From contig NZ_JACXLC010000001.1 in NCBI RefSeq assembly GCF_014705715.1, forward strand, positions 2,231,860 to 2,295,859: 64,000 nt of DNA, in the 5' to 3' direction. This stretch comes from Erythrobacter rubeus (GTDB lineage: Bacteria; Pseudomonadota; Alphaproteobacteria; Sphingomonadales; Sphingomonadaceae). A program made the position numbers and the translations under genes. Below, one piece after another: positions 9,572-17,778 of the stretch. A model generated the notes under the pieces. That model was given only the letters and a program-made list of their open reading frames with translations. It searched no databases and was not told the DNA's origin. Within the stretch, counting starts at the first letter, position 1, and every line of letters starts with the position of its first letter.

Positions 9572-10219
9572 GTGATCAGTGTGATAGCGGTAGCGAAGAG
9601 CCTGGGTCGAAAAGTTTTCCTCGCCGCGTTCTTCATATCAGCGACGGTTCCTAGTGCTGCGCATGCCTGTAGAATGTTCTCTCCATTCGAAGCAAAGGAT
9701 GTGAGGCACGCGGACCTCGTAGTAATCGGTAGTATAAATGACTATCGGATAATCAAGGATCAGGCATTTCGCGATGGGATGCTGGCTTCGCCAAACGTTC
9801 CTCAAGAGTCGCGCCAAGTCTATCAAGACGAAGAGGAAAGCATCACTCACGATTACGCGCGGTTCGAAATCGACGTCGATCGGGTTTTGGTGGGAGAAGC
9901 GCCGACCACACTCACCGTAAAATGGATTGACTGGAGCTTCGGTGTACCTAGCAGGCTCGCTCCTGGAACATACCTGATCGCGCTGAATGGCGCCGGCTCA
10001 CTTACCTCGTCGATTCGCGATTCGAGCAAAAAGACGCTTCCGAAGGCCGATCTGACCCCATTCCGCCCGTATCAGCGCCCATGTGGAGGCGTGTTTATCT
10101 TTCCCGTAAAAAGCAAAGAGGCTCGCACAATCATACGGATTCTAGAATCGCCTAGCGGGTCTGACGAGCATACTAGAGCTACAAATCAAAACGGGATGTC
10201 GTCGTCCAGATCATCATAG
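9572..10219 (+). CDS. Secreted hypothetical protein with lower GC than neighbours
   Basis: I do not recognise a named family. The protein has 215 residues if the GTG at 9572 is used; a second in-frame GTG at 9581 is possible. It begins with a good signal peptide (hydrophobic [18 protein letters not shown], then Cys). The mature part starts [21 protein letters not shown], followed by an alternating strand-like pattern with [16 protein letters not shown] and [11 protein letters not shown], suggesting a small beta-rich periplasmic domain. Codon use is visibly less GC-rich than in adjacent genes (for example agaatgttctctcc), which hints at acquisition. Its 3' end overlaps the ssb 3' end by 34 bases on the opposite strand, and the last ~12 residues (NGMSSSRSS) are the antisense of the SSB tail. 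Confidence 0.6.
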   Translation: MISVIAVAKSLGRKVFLAAFFISATVPSAAHACRMFSPFEAKDVRHADLVVIGSINDYRIIKDQAFRDGMLASPNVPQESRQVYQDEEESITHDYARFEIDVDRVLVGEAPTTLTVKWIDWSFGVPSRLAPGTYLIALNGAGSLTSSIRDSSKKTLPKADLTPFRPYQRPCGGVFIFPVKSKEARTIIRILESPSGSDEHTRATNQNGMSSSRSS

Positions 10220-10710
10220 CCGCCGCCTTGGCCTCCGCCGGAGCTGCCGCCCTGACCGCCGCCGCCCTGGTTCCAGCCGCCTCCGCCGCTGCTTTGAGCT
10301 CCGCCGCCCTGATTTCCGCCGCCATAGCCGCCTCCACCACCGCCGCCGCCAGCACCACCAGCGCCATCAAGCATGGTCAGCGTCCCATCAAAACCGCGCA
10401 GGACGACTTCGGTGGAATAGCGATCCTGGCCATTCTGGTCCTGCCATTTGCGCGTCTGCAGCTTGCCTTCAATGAAGACCTTCGAGCCCTTTTTCAGATA
10501 GCGCTCGACCACGTTCACCAAGCCTTCGGAGAAGATCGCGACCGTGTGCCATTCGGTGCGTTCCTGACGCTCACCGGTGTTGCGGTCCTTCCACGTCTCG
10601 CTCGTCGCGATACGCAGGTTTGCGACCTTGCCGCCGTTCTGGAAGCTGCGGATTTCGGGGTCCGCCCCGAGATTGCCGATCAGCATGACCTTATTGAGCG
10701 AACCCGCCAT
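10186..10710 (-). CDS. ssb: Single-stranded DNA-binding protein SSB
   Basis: This 174-residue SSB has an N-terminal OB fold of about 110 residues ([21 protein letters not shown], then [21 protein letters not shown] and [14 protein letters not shown]). A long glycine/glutamine-rich disordered linker follows (about 118-165), and the acidic partner-binding tip is DDLDDDIPF. It binds ssDNA as a tetramer and recruits replication and repair proteins through the tip. The linker is almost pure Gly/Gln/Ser with runs of eight glycines. The gene is convergent with the secreted hypothetical gene, overlapping by 34 bases. Confidence 0.98.
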   Translation of the reverse strand: MAGSLNKVMLIGNLGADPEIRSFQNGGKVANLRIATSETWKDRNTGERQERTEWHTVAIFSEGLVNVVERYLKKGSKVFIEGKLQTRKWQDQNGQDRYSTEVVLRGFDGTLTMLDGAGGAGGGGGGGGYGGGNQGGGAQSSGGGGWNQGGGGQGGSSGGGQGGGYDDLDDDIPF

Positions 10711-10836
10711 CCAAATATCCTCTTCATCGTCACCGTGGCGCGGACTGTCCCGCGCGATTCTCTTGAGGGGTAATAGGGCAGCGCGCCCGTCAGCGCGACA
10801 GGCTCACACCGTTTTCCACCTCTGAAATGGAGGTTT

Positions 10837-11538
10837 CTACCTACTGGGGTAACGCAACCGCCCGAGGAACCGGGTCAGGCTGGGCAGTTCGACATTGCGA
10901 TTGGTGAACTTCGCCTTCGCCTTCTCGAACTTCATCACCCCGTCGATGCGCCGGTCGAGAAATTCGTAGGTCTTCGCCTTGCCCTCGCTGTCGTCATTGA
11001 CGAACACCGCGAGCGTCGCGCTGTAAATCCCGGCGAGGATCGTGCGCTTCGTATAGTGGTTGTAATCGGTCGCGGTGTCCCCGGCGAGCCGCCACATCAG
11101 GTCGGCCGAGCGCCAGCCCAGATGCAGCGAACGAGGCGCGTTCTGCGGCATCGCCATGATCGACATCGCCCGGCGCACCGCCTCATCGACATCGGCGACC
11201 GCCTCGAGCCGGAAAGCGACGAGTGTGCGAATGCGTTCACGGATCTTCAGTTCGGCGAGGCGTTCGGGCGGCCAGGCGGCTTCCATCTGCTGATCGACGC
11301 TGGTGATCCACGCCTCGATCATGTCCATCGCGCGCCCGCCCAGCGGCTTGTCAGGAAAGGCGAGCTTGGCGATATCGGGATCGGCCCCGGCCATGTCCGC
11401 TGCTGCCAGCAGCGCGGTCTCGTTCCAGCCATCGAAGATAGCGGACGCCGCAATTTCAGGAGCAAGCGCGATGCGCAGCTCGTCCAGCGTCATGTCGTCA
11501 AAATCGGGATTGGCGTCATTCATGGCGGTGGGGTTCAT
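10837..11538 (-). CDS. COQ9 family ubiquinone biosynthesis lipid-binding protein
   Basis: This protein of about 233 residues is related to mitochondrial COQ9, a TetR-fold-like lipid-binding partner of the COQ7 hydroxylase in ubiquinone synthesis. Evidence is the N-terminal ALAPEIAASAIFDGWNETAL motif, RERIRTLVAFRLEAV, the TDYNHYTKRTILAGIYSATL block (the most conserved COQ9 stretch) and LDRRIDGVMKFEKAK. ATG 11538 begins one base after the stop of the upstream ankyrin gene, and an alternative ATG lies at 11523. The frame extends further upstream into the neighbouring gene, but that part is not family-like. The two genes look co-transcribed. Confidence 0.9.
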   Translation of the reverse strand: MNPTAMNDANPDFDDMTLDELRIALAPEIAASAIFDGWNETALLAAADMAGADPDIAKLAFPDKPLGGRAMDMIEAWITSVDQQMEAAWPPERLAELKIRERIRTLVAFRLEAVADVDEAVRRAMSIMAMPQNAPRSLHLGWRSADLMWRLAGDTATDYNHYTKRTILAGIYSATLAVFVNDDSEGKAKTYEFLDRRIDGVMKFEKAKAKFTNRNVELPSLTRFLGRLRYPSR

Positions 11539-11539
11539 A

Positions 11540-12214
11540 TCAGAAAGAAGGCCCGTACTGCTCGACGGTTCCCTCATCACCGCGTTCCTCGTCGGCTTTT
11601 TCCAGTTCCAGCTTGAGCAAGGTGTTCTGGTTCATCAACTCGATGTAATCGCGCGCCGACCGGCCCGAATTGTCGCTGCGATCGGGATTTGCACCCTCTT
11701 TCAGAAAGCGCCGGACGAGCGGGATGTTGCGTTGGTGCACGGCTGAAATCAGCGGCGTTTCGCCCTGGCTGTCGGCAACATTGATCTGCGCCCCGCCTTT
11801 CAGCAGTTCCTCGACCCCGGCATCGAAGCCGAGCCGCGTCGCGATCTGCAGCGGCATCACCCCCTTGTTGTTGCGAACATTGGGGTTTGCGCCGCGCTGG
11901 ATCAGGAACCGCACCCACAGCGCATCCCGCCGGCGGGTCACGATGTGCAGGCCGGTATCGCCGCTGGTGATGTCGCGGGTGTTGACCAGCGTCTTGCCCG
12001 CGCCCGGTTCGTTGAGCATCGCCGTCACTGCATCGCCATCGCGGTCCTCGACCGCCTGAAGAAACTCGTAGCCGGGCGAAAACAGCTGCGCCGCCGCCGG
12101 TACCGACCCGATCGCGACCGCTGCAAGCAGACTTGCCAAAACCGCACTGGCAATTGCCCCGCCGCGCCCTAATTTGCGCAAAACATAATCCAACGCGCTT
12201 TGATCCTTGTCCAT
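11540..12214 (-). CDS. Exported ankyrin-repeat protein
   Basis: This 224-residue protein has a twin-turn N-terminus and a hydrophobic signal segment (AIASAVLASLLAAVAIGSVPAAAQ) with an AxA cleavage site near residue 42. Four ankyrin-like repeats follow: a degenerate one (FLQAVEDRDGDAVTAMLNE), then DTGLHIVTRRRDALWVRFLIQRGANPNV, MPLQIATRLGFDAGVEELLKGGAQINV and TPLISAVHQRNIPLVRRFLKEGANPD. It ends in a short helix that could be a coiled coil (NQNTLLKLELEKADEE). It probably acts as a periplasmic protein-binding scaffold; no partner can be named. It is one base upstream of the COQ9 gene. Confidence 0.85.
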   Translation of the reverse strand: MDKDQSALDYVLRKLGRGGAIASAVLASLLAAVAIGSVPAAAQLFSPGYEFLQAVEDRDGDAVTAMLNEPGAGKTLVNTRDITSGDTGLHIVTRRRDALWVRFLIQRGANPNVRNNKGVMPLQIATRLGFDAGVEELLKGGAQINVADSQGETPLISAVHQRNIPLVRRFLKEGANPDRSDNSGRSARDYIELMNQNTLLKLELEKADEERGDEGTVEQYGPSF

Positions 12215-12282
12215 AACATGTCACACGATTGTGGAGGGAACCCCTGAAAGCGTCCCTTTGATCCCATTGCAGTTAGCAGAGC

Positions 12283-12909
12283 ATGAACCACCTAGCCAAG
12301 CCCTCTCGACCTCGCCTGTTAGTCGGCGGCATCGCCTTTGCGGCGGCGCTCGGCCTGTCGGCCTGCGGCGGGCCGGAGATTGCAGCGCCGCCCGAAGAAC
12401 CGCCGCTCGCCGGCGCGAGCATCGGCGGCGAATTCGAGCTGGTCAATCCCGCTGGCGAGACGGTGCGTTGGGGCGATTTCGATGGGCAGTACCGGATTGT
12501 CTATTTCGGCTATGCCTATTGCCCCGATGTCTGCCCGATCGATGTCGGCCAGATGGCGCGCGGCCTCAAGAAGCTGGATGAAAGCGAGCCGGAAAAGGTC
12601 GCCAAGATCCAGCCGATCTTCATCACTATCGATCCCGAGCGCGACACGCCCGAAGTCGTCGGCGAATTCACCGATGCGTTCTCGGAAGACCTCATCGGCC
12701 TCACCGGCACACCCGAGCAGGTAAAGGCGGCAGCGGACACCTTTCGCGTCTATTATGAGAAAGGCGAGGATCTGGGCGGCGGCCAGTACCTGATGAACCA
12801 TTCGAACATCACCTATCTGTTCGGTCCATCGGGTGAGCCGCTGGCGACCTTGCCGACCGATCAGGGCGCCGAAGCGGTCGCCGCCGAAATCGACAAATGG
12901 GTGAGCTGA
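12283..12909 (+). CDS. SCO1/SenC copper chaperone for cytochrome c oxidase
   Basis: This 208-residue membrane-anchored thioredoxin-like protein delivers copper to the CuA site of cytochrome oxidase. It has a lipobox-like LSAC at Cys28, the copper-binding CPDVC (Cys80, Cys84) in [13 protein letters not shown], and the third ligand His173 in [12 protein letters not shown]. The [13 protein letters not shown] segment is conserved. All three metal ligands are present, so it should be functional. It overlaps the following YcgN gene by 13 bases, suggesting coupling, and is divergent from the ankyrin/COQ9 pair. Confidence 0.95.
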   Translation: MNHLAKPSRPRLLVGGIAFAAALGLSACGGPEIAAPPEEPPLAGASIGGEFELVNPAGETVRWGDFDGQYRIVYFGYAYCPDVCPIDVGQMARGLKKLDESEPEKVAKIQPIFITIDPERDTPEVVGEFTDAFSEDLIGLTGTPEQVKAAADTFRVYYEKGEDLGGGQYLMNHSNITYLFGPSGEPLATLPTDQGAEAVAAEIDKWVS

Positions 12910-13340
12910 GAGACCGGTTCTGGGAGCGTCCGCTCGCCGAATTGACGCGGGCCGAGTGGGAGGCGCTGTGCGATGGGTGCGGGCGCTGCTGCCTGCACAA
13001 GATCGAAGACGCCGACACCGCCGAGATCGCCGATACCAACGTCGCGTGCAAGCTGCTCGACACGGGCACCGCGCAATGCTCCGATTACCGCAATCGCAAG
13101 GCTTTCGTCCCCGATTGCCTGCGGCTCACGCTGGCCATTGTCGAGGACGTGCCATGGCTGCCGGACACTTGCGCTTATCGCTTGCGCGCAGCGGGACGGC
13201 CGCTGCACGGCTGGCATCATCTCATCAGCGGCGACCGTGAGGACGTGCACCGGGCGGGAGTTTCGGTCGCAGGCCGCGTCGTGAGCGAAACCGATGCAGG
13301 GCCGCTCGAGCACCATATCGTCGATTGGAGTTCAGCGTGA
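12897..13340 (+). CDS. YcgN/UPF0260 family cysteine-cluster protein
   Basis: This 147-residue protein belongs to the UPF0260/CxxCxxCC cysteine-cluster family. It shows the signature [14 protein letters not shown] near residue 25, then [21 protein letters not shown] and FVPDCLRLT, for eight conserved cysteines in all, plus the C-terminal [19 protein letters not shown]. The cysteines probably bind Zn or Fe-S; the function is unproven. ATG 12897 lies inside the end of the SCO1 gene. The stop overlaps the GTG start of the following metallopeptidase (GTGA), so the SCO1-YcgN-YgjP trio is tightly coupled. Confidence 0.9.
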   Translation: MGELRDRFWERPLAELTRAEWEALCDGCGRCCLHKIEDADTAEIADTNVACKLLDTGTAQCSDYRNRKAFVPDCLRLTLAIVEDVPWLPDTCAYRLRAAGRPLHGWHHLISGDREDVHRAGVSVAGRVVSETDAGPLEHHIVDWSSA

Positions 13341-14071
13341 TCGACTGGCTCAAACGCGCCGAGCCTGCTGCGGAAGCGCAGCCCTATATCGAGCTTGGCG
13401 GAGAGGCGGTGCCCATTGCCCTGCGCCGGCATCCGACTGCCAAGCGGCTTACGCTGAGGCTCGCCCCCGATGGCAGCGAAGTGCGCATCACCATGCCGCG
13501 CTGGGGGCGCAGCGCCGATGCGATCGATTTCGCCCATTCGCGGACCGAATGGCTCGCGCAGCAGCGCGCGAAAGTGCCGCAGCGCCGCGAGGTGCGCGAT
13601 GGCAGCACTCTGATGATCGCCGGAGAGACTGTGACCTTGGCTTGGGATAAGCATGCCCCGCGCCGCCCGGTGCTAACCGCCGGAAAGCTGTACGTCGGGG
13701 GGCCAGCGGAAGGACTAGCGAGCCGAGTTCAGCGCTGGCTCGAGCGGCGGGCTCTTGCCGCCTTCGAAAATGACGTCGCGCATTACTGCGCTTTGGCCGA
13801 CCTTTCCCCCGCCCCCGTGGCCATCTCGCGCGCGCAGAGGCGCTGGGGCAGTTGCAGCGAGAAATCGCGCATCCGGATCAACTGGCGGCTGGTGCAGGCG
13901 CCCGACTTCGTCCGGCGGTCTGTCGCCGCGCACGAGGTCGCGCATCTCGTTCATTTCGATCACAGCCCGTCCTTCCATGCCCTGCTCGCCGATATCTACG
14001 AAGGCGACATTTCGCGCGCCGATCGCTGGCTGAAGGAACAGGGTAGAACGCTCTATACAAGCTTCGGCTGA
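13337..14071 (+). CDS. YgjP-like (DUF45/M48-type) zinc metallopeptidase
   Basis: This protein of about 244 residues belongs to the YgjP/WLM-like metallopeptidase family. The zinc motif HEVAH is at about residues 199-203 in [23 protein letters not shown], with a third His in SPSFH. Upstream is the family's [22 protein letters not shown] segment, which forms the conserved strand-helix before the active site. The N-terminal half ([18 protein letters not shown], then VRITMPRWG) is also typical. I chose GTG 13337 because it overlaps the previous stop by four bases; a TTG at 13325 is in frame too. The substrate is unknown. Confidence 0.9.
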   Translation: MIDWLKRAEPAAEAQPYIELGGEAVPIALRRHPTAKRLTLRLAPDGSEVRITMPRWGRSADAIDFAHSRTEWLAQQRAKVPQRREVRDGSTLMIAGETVTLAWDKHAPRRPVLTAGKLYVGGPAEGLASRVQRWLERRALAAFENDVAHYCALADLSPAPVAISRAQRRWGSCSEKSRIRINWRLVQAPDFVRRSVAAHEVAHLVHFDHSPSFHALLADIYEGDISRADRWLKEQGRTLYTSFG

Positions 14072-14117
14072 AAGCTGACGTCTGGCGCTCGCCCGGATTG
14101 CGCCCTATATTGCCCAT

Positions 14118-14606
14118 ATGGCTATCCTGTCGCGTTTCAATCCCACGTCCGGCATCGTCGATTTCTGGCACGAGTTCCGCAAGCCCAACCCGCTGCGTTA
14201 TCCGATCCTGCTGGCGTCGATGGCGCCGTTTGGCGTGATCTTCTACTGGCTCGGTTCGGAGACGGTCTACAAGGATCCAGACCGCCCCAGCATCACTTAC
14301 ATCACCACTTTCGATCCGACGCGCTCCGATGAGGAGATTATCGCGACGAATATCGAAAATCAGGAGGTTAAGGAGCTGCGCGAGGAGCAGGCCGATCGCC
14401 TCGCCCAGCGCAAACGCGATCTTTACAAGGCGCTGGGCGCCGCTGCGGGCATGGATGTGGAGCGGATCGCTGCCGAGGCCGATGCCCGCCGTGCCGCCGA
14501 AGAAGCCGCCGAAGCCGAAGCTCGGGCCGAGCGGCTGGGCCGCTCTACCGACAGCGCTGGCGAGGATAACGCCGAGCCCGCAGCGCCCGAGGAACCGGCG
14601 CCATAA
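14118..14606 (+). CDS. Single-pass membrane protein with coiled-coil tail, unknown function
   Basis: This 162-residue protein looks like a conserved but uncharacterised sphingomonad protein. Residues 1-28 (FNPTSGIVDFWHEFRKPNPLRYP) are amphipathic, followed by one membrane helix (ILLASMAPFGVIFYWLG, about 29-45). Then come a short ordered region (ITYITTFDPTRSDEEI) and a charged helix with heptad character (about 75-140, rich in E, R and A), ending in a low-complexity Ala/Glu/Pro tail. The topology suggests an inner-membrane anchor with a soluble stalk. It lies between the YgjP gene and ribD on the same strand with short gaps. No enzymatic motif is visible. Confidence 0.7.
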   Translation: MAILSRFNPTSGIVDFWHEFRKPNPLRYPILLASMAPFGVIFYWLGSETVYKDPDRPSITYITTFDPTRSDEEIIATNIENQEVKELREEQADRLAQRKRDLYKALGAAAGMDVERIAAEADARRAAEEAAEAEARAERLGRSTDSAGEDNAEPAAPEEPAP

Positions 14607-14635
14607 GCGCGCACTTTCCAGGCCATAGCGATTGG

Positions 14636-15580
14636 ATGGCAGCCGCGGCCCGGCTCGCCGCGCGCGCACGCCCGATCAGCAGCCCGAACCCCGGCGTCGG
14701 TGCATTGCTGGTGCGCGATGGCGGCATGATTGCCCGCGGCTGGACGCAGGCGGGAGGCCGTCCGCACGCCGAGGCCGCTTTGTTCGCTGCGAGTGAAGAA
14801 AGCGCCAGCGGTGCAACGCTGTATGTGACCCTCGAGCCGTGCGCACACGAATCGGCGCGCGGCCCGGCCTGCGCGGATGTCATCGCCGAAGCCCGCCCCT
14901 CCCGCGTCGTGATCGGCCAGAAAGATCCCGATCCGCGCACTTCGGGCAAAGGCATCGCGCGGTTGAAACGCGCCGGGATCGAAACCGTCCTGCTCGAGGA
15001 TGCAGCCTCCGCCGCGAGCCTCGCGGGATATCTCTCGGTCCGGTTAGCGGGCCGTCCGCATGTGACGCTGAAACTGGCAATGTCGCTCGACGGATGCATC
15101 GCGCTCGCCGACGGGACCAGCCAGTGGATCACCGGCGAAGCGGCTCGCGCCCATGTCCACGCCCAGCGCGCACGCAATGACGCGATCCTTGTGGGCGGCG
15201 GAACGTGGCGCGCGGATCGCCCGCGGCTCGATGTGCGTCTGCCTGGACTGGAGGACCGCAGCCCGCGGCGACTGCTCCTCACACGCGGCGTTGCGCCGGA
15301 AGGTGTCACCGTAATCAACCGCCCCGATCAGATCGCCGAGCTTGACGGGGTGCAATATCTCTACACTGAAGGCGGCGCGGAGACCGCCGCGAGCTTCCTG
15401 CGCGAAGACCTGGTTGACGAACTGCACATCTACCGCGCCCCGATCCTTATCGGCGACGGGCTGCGCGGTTTAGGCGGTCTTGAGCTCGCAGAACTGGCGG
15501 CGGCACATGGGCGCTGGACCCTGACCGAACGCCGCCAGCTTGGCAGCGATGAATTCACCGCCTATCTGCGAACCCGCTAA
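14636..15580 (+). CDS. ribD: Bifunctional riboflavin deaminase/reductase RibD
   Basis: This 314-residue enzyme catalyses the second and third steps of riboflavin synthesis: deamination of the pyrimidine ring, then side-chain reduction. The deaminase domain has the zinc site HAE (His44, catalytic Glu46) and Cys69...Cys79 in EPCAHESARGPACAD. SPNPGVGALLV is the conserved entry loop. The reductase domain starts near residue 145 (PHVTLKLAMSLDG, SQWITGEAARAHVH, DAILVGGGTWRADRPRLDVR). The N-terminus is a few residues shorter than usual because the first ATG sits just after a family-like DW. ribE follows after 16 bases. Confidence 0.95.
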   Translation: MAAAARLAARARPISSPNPGVGALLVRDGGMIARGWTQAGGRPHAEAALFAASEESASGATLYVTLEPCAHESARGPACADVIAEARPSRVVIGQKDPDPRTSGKGIARLKRAGIETVLLEDAASAASLAGYLSVRLAGRPHVTLKLAMSLDGCIALADGTSQWITGEAARAHVHAQRARNDAILVGGGTWRADRPRLDVRLPGLEDRSPRRLLLTRGVAPEGVTVINRPDQIAELDGVQYLYTEGGAETAASFLREDLVDELHIYRAPILIGDGLRGLGGLELAELAAAHGRWTLTERRQLGSDEFTAYLRTR

Positions 15581-15596
15581 GAGGAGCGCGCACCCC

Positions 15597-16220
15597 ATGT
15601 TCACCGGTATTGTCACCGCCATTGGCACCATCACCCGCATCGAAAAGCGCGGCGACCTGCGGGCGCGGATCGCCGCACCGCTCGATCCCGCCCGGATCGA
15701 CATCGGTGCCTCTATCGCGTGTTCCGGCGTCTGCCTGACCGTGGTCGATCGCGGCGGCAGCGCGGGCGATGCTTGGTTCGACGTCGACGTGTCGGGCGAA
15801 ACCGTCTCGCGCACCGTCTTCGGCATGTGGGAAGAGGGCCGCGCGCTCAATATCGAACCTTCGCTGCGCCTCGGCGACGAGCTTGGCGGGCATATCGTGA
15901 CCGGCCATGTCGATGCCGTGGGAGAAGTGGTGAAGGTCAAAGAGGAGGGCGACAGCTGGCTCGTCGTCATCCGCGCGCTTCCCAACATGGCGCCCTTCAT
16001 CGCGGAAAAGGGATCGATCACCGTCAACGGTGTCTCGCTGACGGTTAACGACGTGCGCGACCAACCCGATCGCACCTGCGATTTCGCGCTCAACATCATC
16101 CCGCATACGAGCGAAGTGACCACTCTTGGCGACCTCAAGGAAGGCGATCAGGTCAATCTGGAGATCGATGTGCTCGCGCGGTATCTCAAGCGGATGCAGG
16201 GGCTGGCGGCAGCGGGATAG
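15597..16220 (+). CDS. ribE: Riboflavin synthase alpha chain
   Basis: This 207-residue enzyme dismutates two lumazine molecules to riboflavin. The N-terminal MFTGIV is invariant in the family. The two internally repeated barrels are visible: MFTGIVTAIGTI...GASIACSGVCLTVVD, and HIVTGHVDAVGEVV...GSITVNGVSLTVNDV. Start 15597 is preceded by a GAGGAG Shine-Dalgarno. ribBA and ribH, which often follow in alphaproteobacteria, are absent here; the next gene is a sterol-desaturase-family protein. Confidence 0.97.
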   Translation: MFTGIVTAIGTITRIEKRGDLRARIAAPLDPARIDIGASIACSGVCLTVVDRGGSAGDAWFDVDVSGETVSRTVFGMWEEGRALNIEPSLRLGDELGGHIVTGHVDAVGEVVKVKEEGDSWLVVIRALPNMAPFIAEKGSITVNGVSLTVNDVRDQPDRTCDFALNIIPHTSEVTTLGDLKEGDQVNLEIDVLARYLKRMQGLAAAG

Positions 16221-16261
16221 AACAGGATTGCGCCCTCTCGGGTTCGTGATACCTTGCGCGC

Positions 16262-17161
16262 ATGGAAAGCCTGCGCGAAGCCATTGAGTTTATCGGCGGT
16301 CCCGCCGCCCTGTGGATCCTCGCCGCCATGTATTTCGGCAGCGTCATCCTCGAGAGGATCTGGGCGATCCGCGGAAATCCCGATTACGACAACAAGGATG
16401 CGCTCAATTCGATCGGGCTGAACCTGATGTCGAGCGTGATCAATCTCGTCATCGGCATCCTCGTGCCGCTCGCGCTCTATGTGCTGGTGTATGACAATCT
16501 GCGCCTGTTCGGCGCCATCCCGCTTTGGGCCGCGATCCCGGTCGCCTTCATTGCGCATGAATTCGCATATTACTGGGACCACCGGCTGAACCACCGCGTC
16601 GGGCTCTTCTGGGCCTTCCACGCGATCCATCATTCCTCGAACGAGTTCAATCATTCGACGGCGGCGCGCGGCTTCTTTCTCGACGGCCAGCTAAAGCGGC
16701 TTTTCGCGGTCACCCCCGCCTTCATCGGGATCGATCCAGTTCTGTATATCGCGGTGAGCGTCTGCACCAACGCGTTCGGTATCTGGAACCATGCGAGTTA
16801 CGTGCCCCGCCTCGGCTGGGTCGACCGCGTGCTGATGACGCCCAAGATGCACAAGATTCATCACGCCAATCAGCCGCAATATATCGACCGGAATTACGGG
16901 CAGGTCACGCTGCTGTTCGACCGCATGTTCGCCAGCACGGCCTATCTCGGCGAAGAGCCCAATCCCGGCCTCGTCAAACCGGTTCACGATTACAATCCGC
17001 TCACCGCACAATTCGCCGGATTGAAACAGCTAAAAGAACGCATGGATCACGCGGATAGGTGGCAGGACAAGCTCGCTTACCTCTGGCGGCCACCGGAATG
17101 GTCGCATGACGGCGTGTGCCGATCCGACTGCCCGAAATATGCGGGGCTCACCGCCGCCTGA
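16262..17161 (+). CDS. Sterol desaturase/fatty acid hydroxylase family di-iron membrane protein
   Basis: This 299-residue integral membrane oxygenase has the histidine clusters that bind the di-iron centre: HEFAYYWDHR (about residue 99), HAIHHSSNEFNHS (about 120) and HKIHHANQ (about 200). Hydrophobic segments lie at residues 14-35, 55-80 and 85-100. Family members hydroxylate or desaturate lipids; in sphingomonads some act on carotenoids or sphingolipids, but the substrate cannot be read from the sequence. The C-terminal YLWRPPEWSHDGVC resembles a subgroup of about 300-residue proteins with a conserved end. It stands alone after ribE. Confidence 0.92.
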   Translation: MESLREAIEFIGGPAALWILAAMYFGSVILERIWAIRGNPDYDNKDALNSIGLNLMSSVINLVIGILVPLALYVLVYDNLRLFGAIPLWAAIPVAFIAHEFAYYWDHRLNHRVGLFWAFHAIHHSSNEFNHSTAARGFFLDGQLKRLFAVTPAFIGIDPVLYIAVSVCTNAFGIWNHASYVPRLGWVDRVLMTPKMHKIHHANQPQYIDRNYGQVTLLFDRMFASTAYLGEEPNPGLVKPVHDYNPLTAQFAGLKQLKERMDHADRWQDKLAYLWRPPEWSHDGVCRSDCPKYAGLTAA

Positions 17162-17233
17162 AGAACGCGGCGCGTGGTGCCGGGTGTTGCGCGCGCTTTC
17201 CTACACACCATGACTTGTGGCTAGCTGGCATGC

Positions 17234-17701
17234 ATGCCGCCCAGCCATCAACAGCGTCGCAATCTCCCGCCCTTCTTCACGCCGGTAAAGCTGCGCGCGC
17301 GCCGCGATGGCTGGACGGGGCAAGTGCAATGCGCGTTTCTTGCCGAGCTGTACCTGATCGGCGCGGTCAGCGTGGCGGCCGTGCGTGTTGGGCGAAGTCG
17401 CGCAACGGCTTACGCTTTGCGCGAGCGCAGCGATGCGGAAGGGTTCGCCGCCGCCTGGGATTTCGTGCTTCGTGGACCGGCACGGCCTGATGAACCGCCG
17501 GTGCGATATTGCCGGGTAGCCGATTGGCGGAAACTGACACTCAAGCAGCTGATCTGGATGAACGAGACCGGGCTTTGGCGTCCCGTCATCTATCGCGGGA
17601 AGATGCGCTCCATCGCGCGAAAGCCCGACAATTCGGCGCTTTTGCGGCTGCTCAGGCGCACCGACCCCGCCCCGAAGAGCGTCGCCGGAGCGGCGCGATG
17701 A
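17234..17701 (+). CDS. Sphingomonad HTH-like protein of unknown function
   Basis: This 155-residue basic protein follows the pattern FTPVKLRARRDGWTGQVQCAFL..L..IGAVSVAAVRVGRSRATAYALRERSDAEGFAAAWD, which I recognise as a widespread sphingomonad family that looks like a terminase-small-subunit/Myb-type helix-turn-helix (about residues 25-70). The second half (KLTLKQLIWMNETGLWRPVIYRGK) is also typical. It may bind DNA; no target is known. A 282-residue ORF on the opposite strand (17201-18049) is its shadow. It converges with the aminotransferase gene after 77 bases. Confidence 0.75.
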   Translation: MPPSHQQRRNLPPFFTPVKLRARRDGWTGQVQCAFLAELYLIGAVSVAAVRVGRSRATAYALRERSDAEGFAAAWDFVLRGPARPDEPPVRYCRVADWRKLTLKQLIWMNETGLWRPVIYRGKMRSIARKPDNSALLRLLRRTDPAPKSVAGAAR

Positions 17702-17778
17702 GTCCCCTTTCGAATATTTCGAAAAGGCACGGTTGTGCGGTCCATGTCTCCCCCGAGCGCTGTCCCAAGCGCTGCTTT

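Noticed and set aside
15581..15596. FMN riboswitch in front of ribE or ribD
   Set aside because: The gaps are only 16 and 29 bases, too short for an FMN aptamer.
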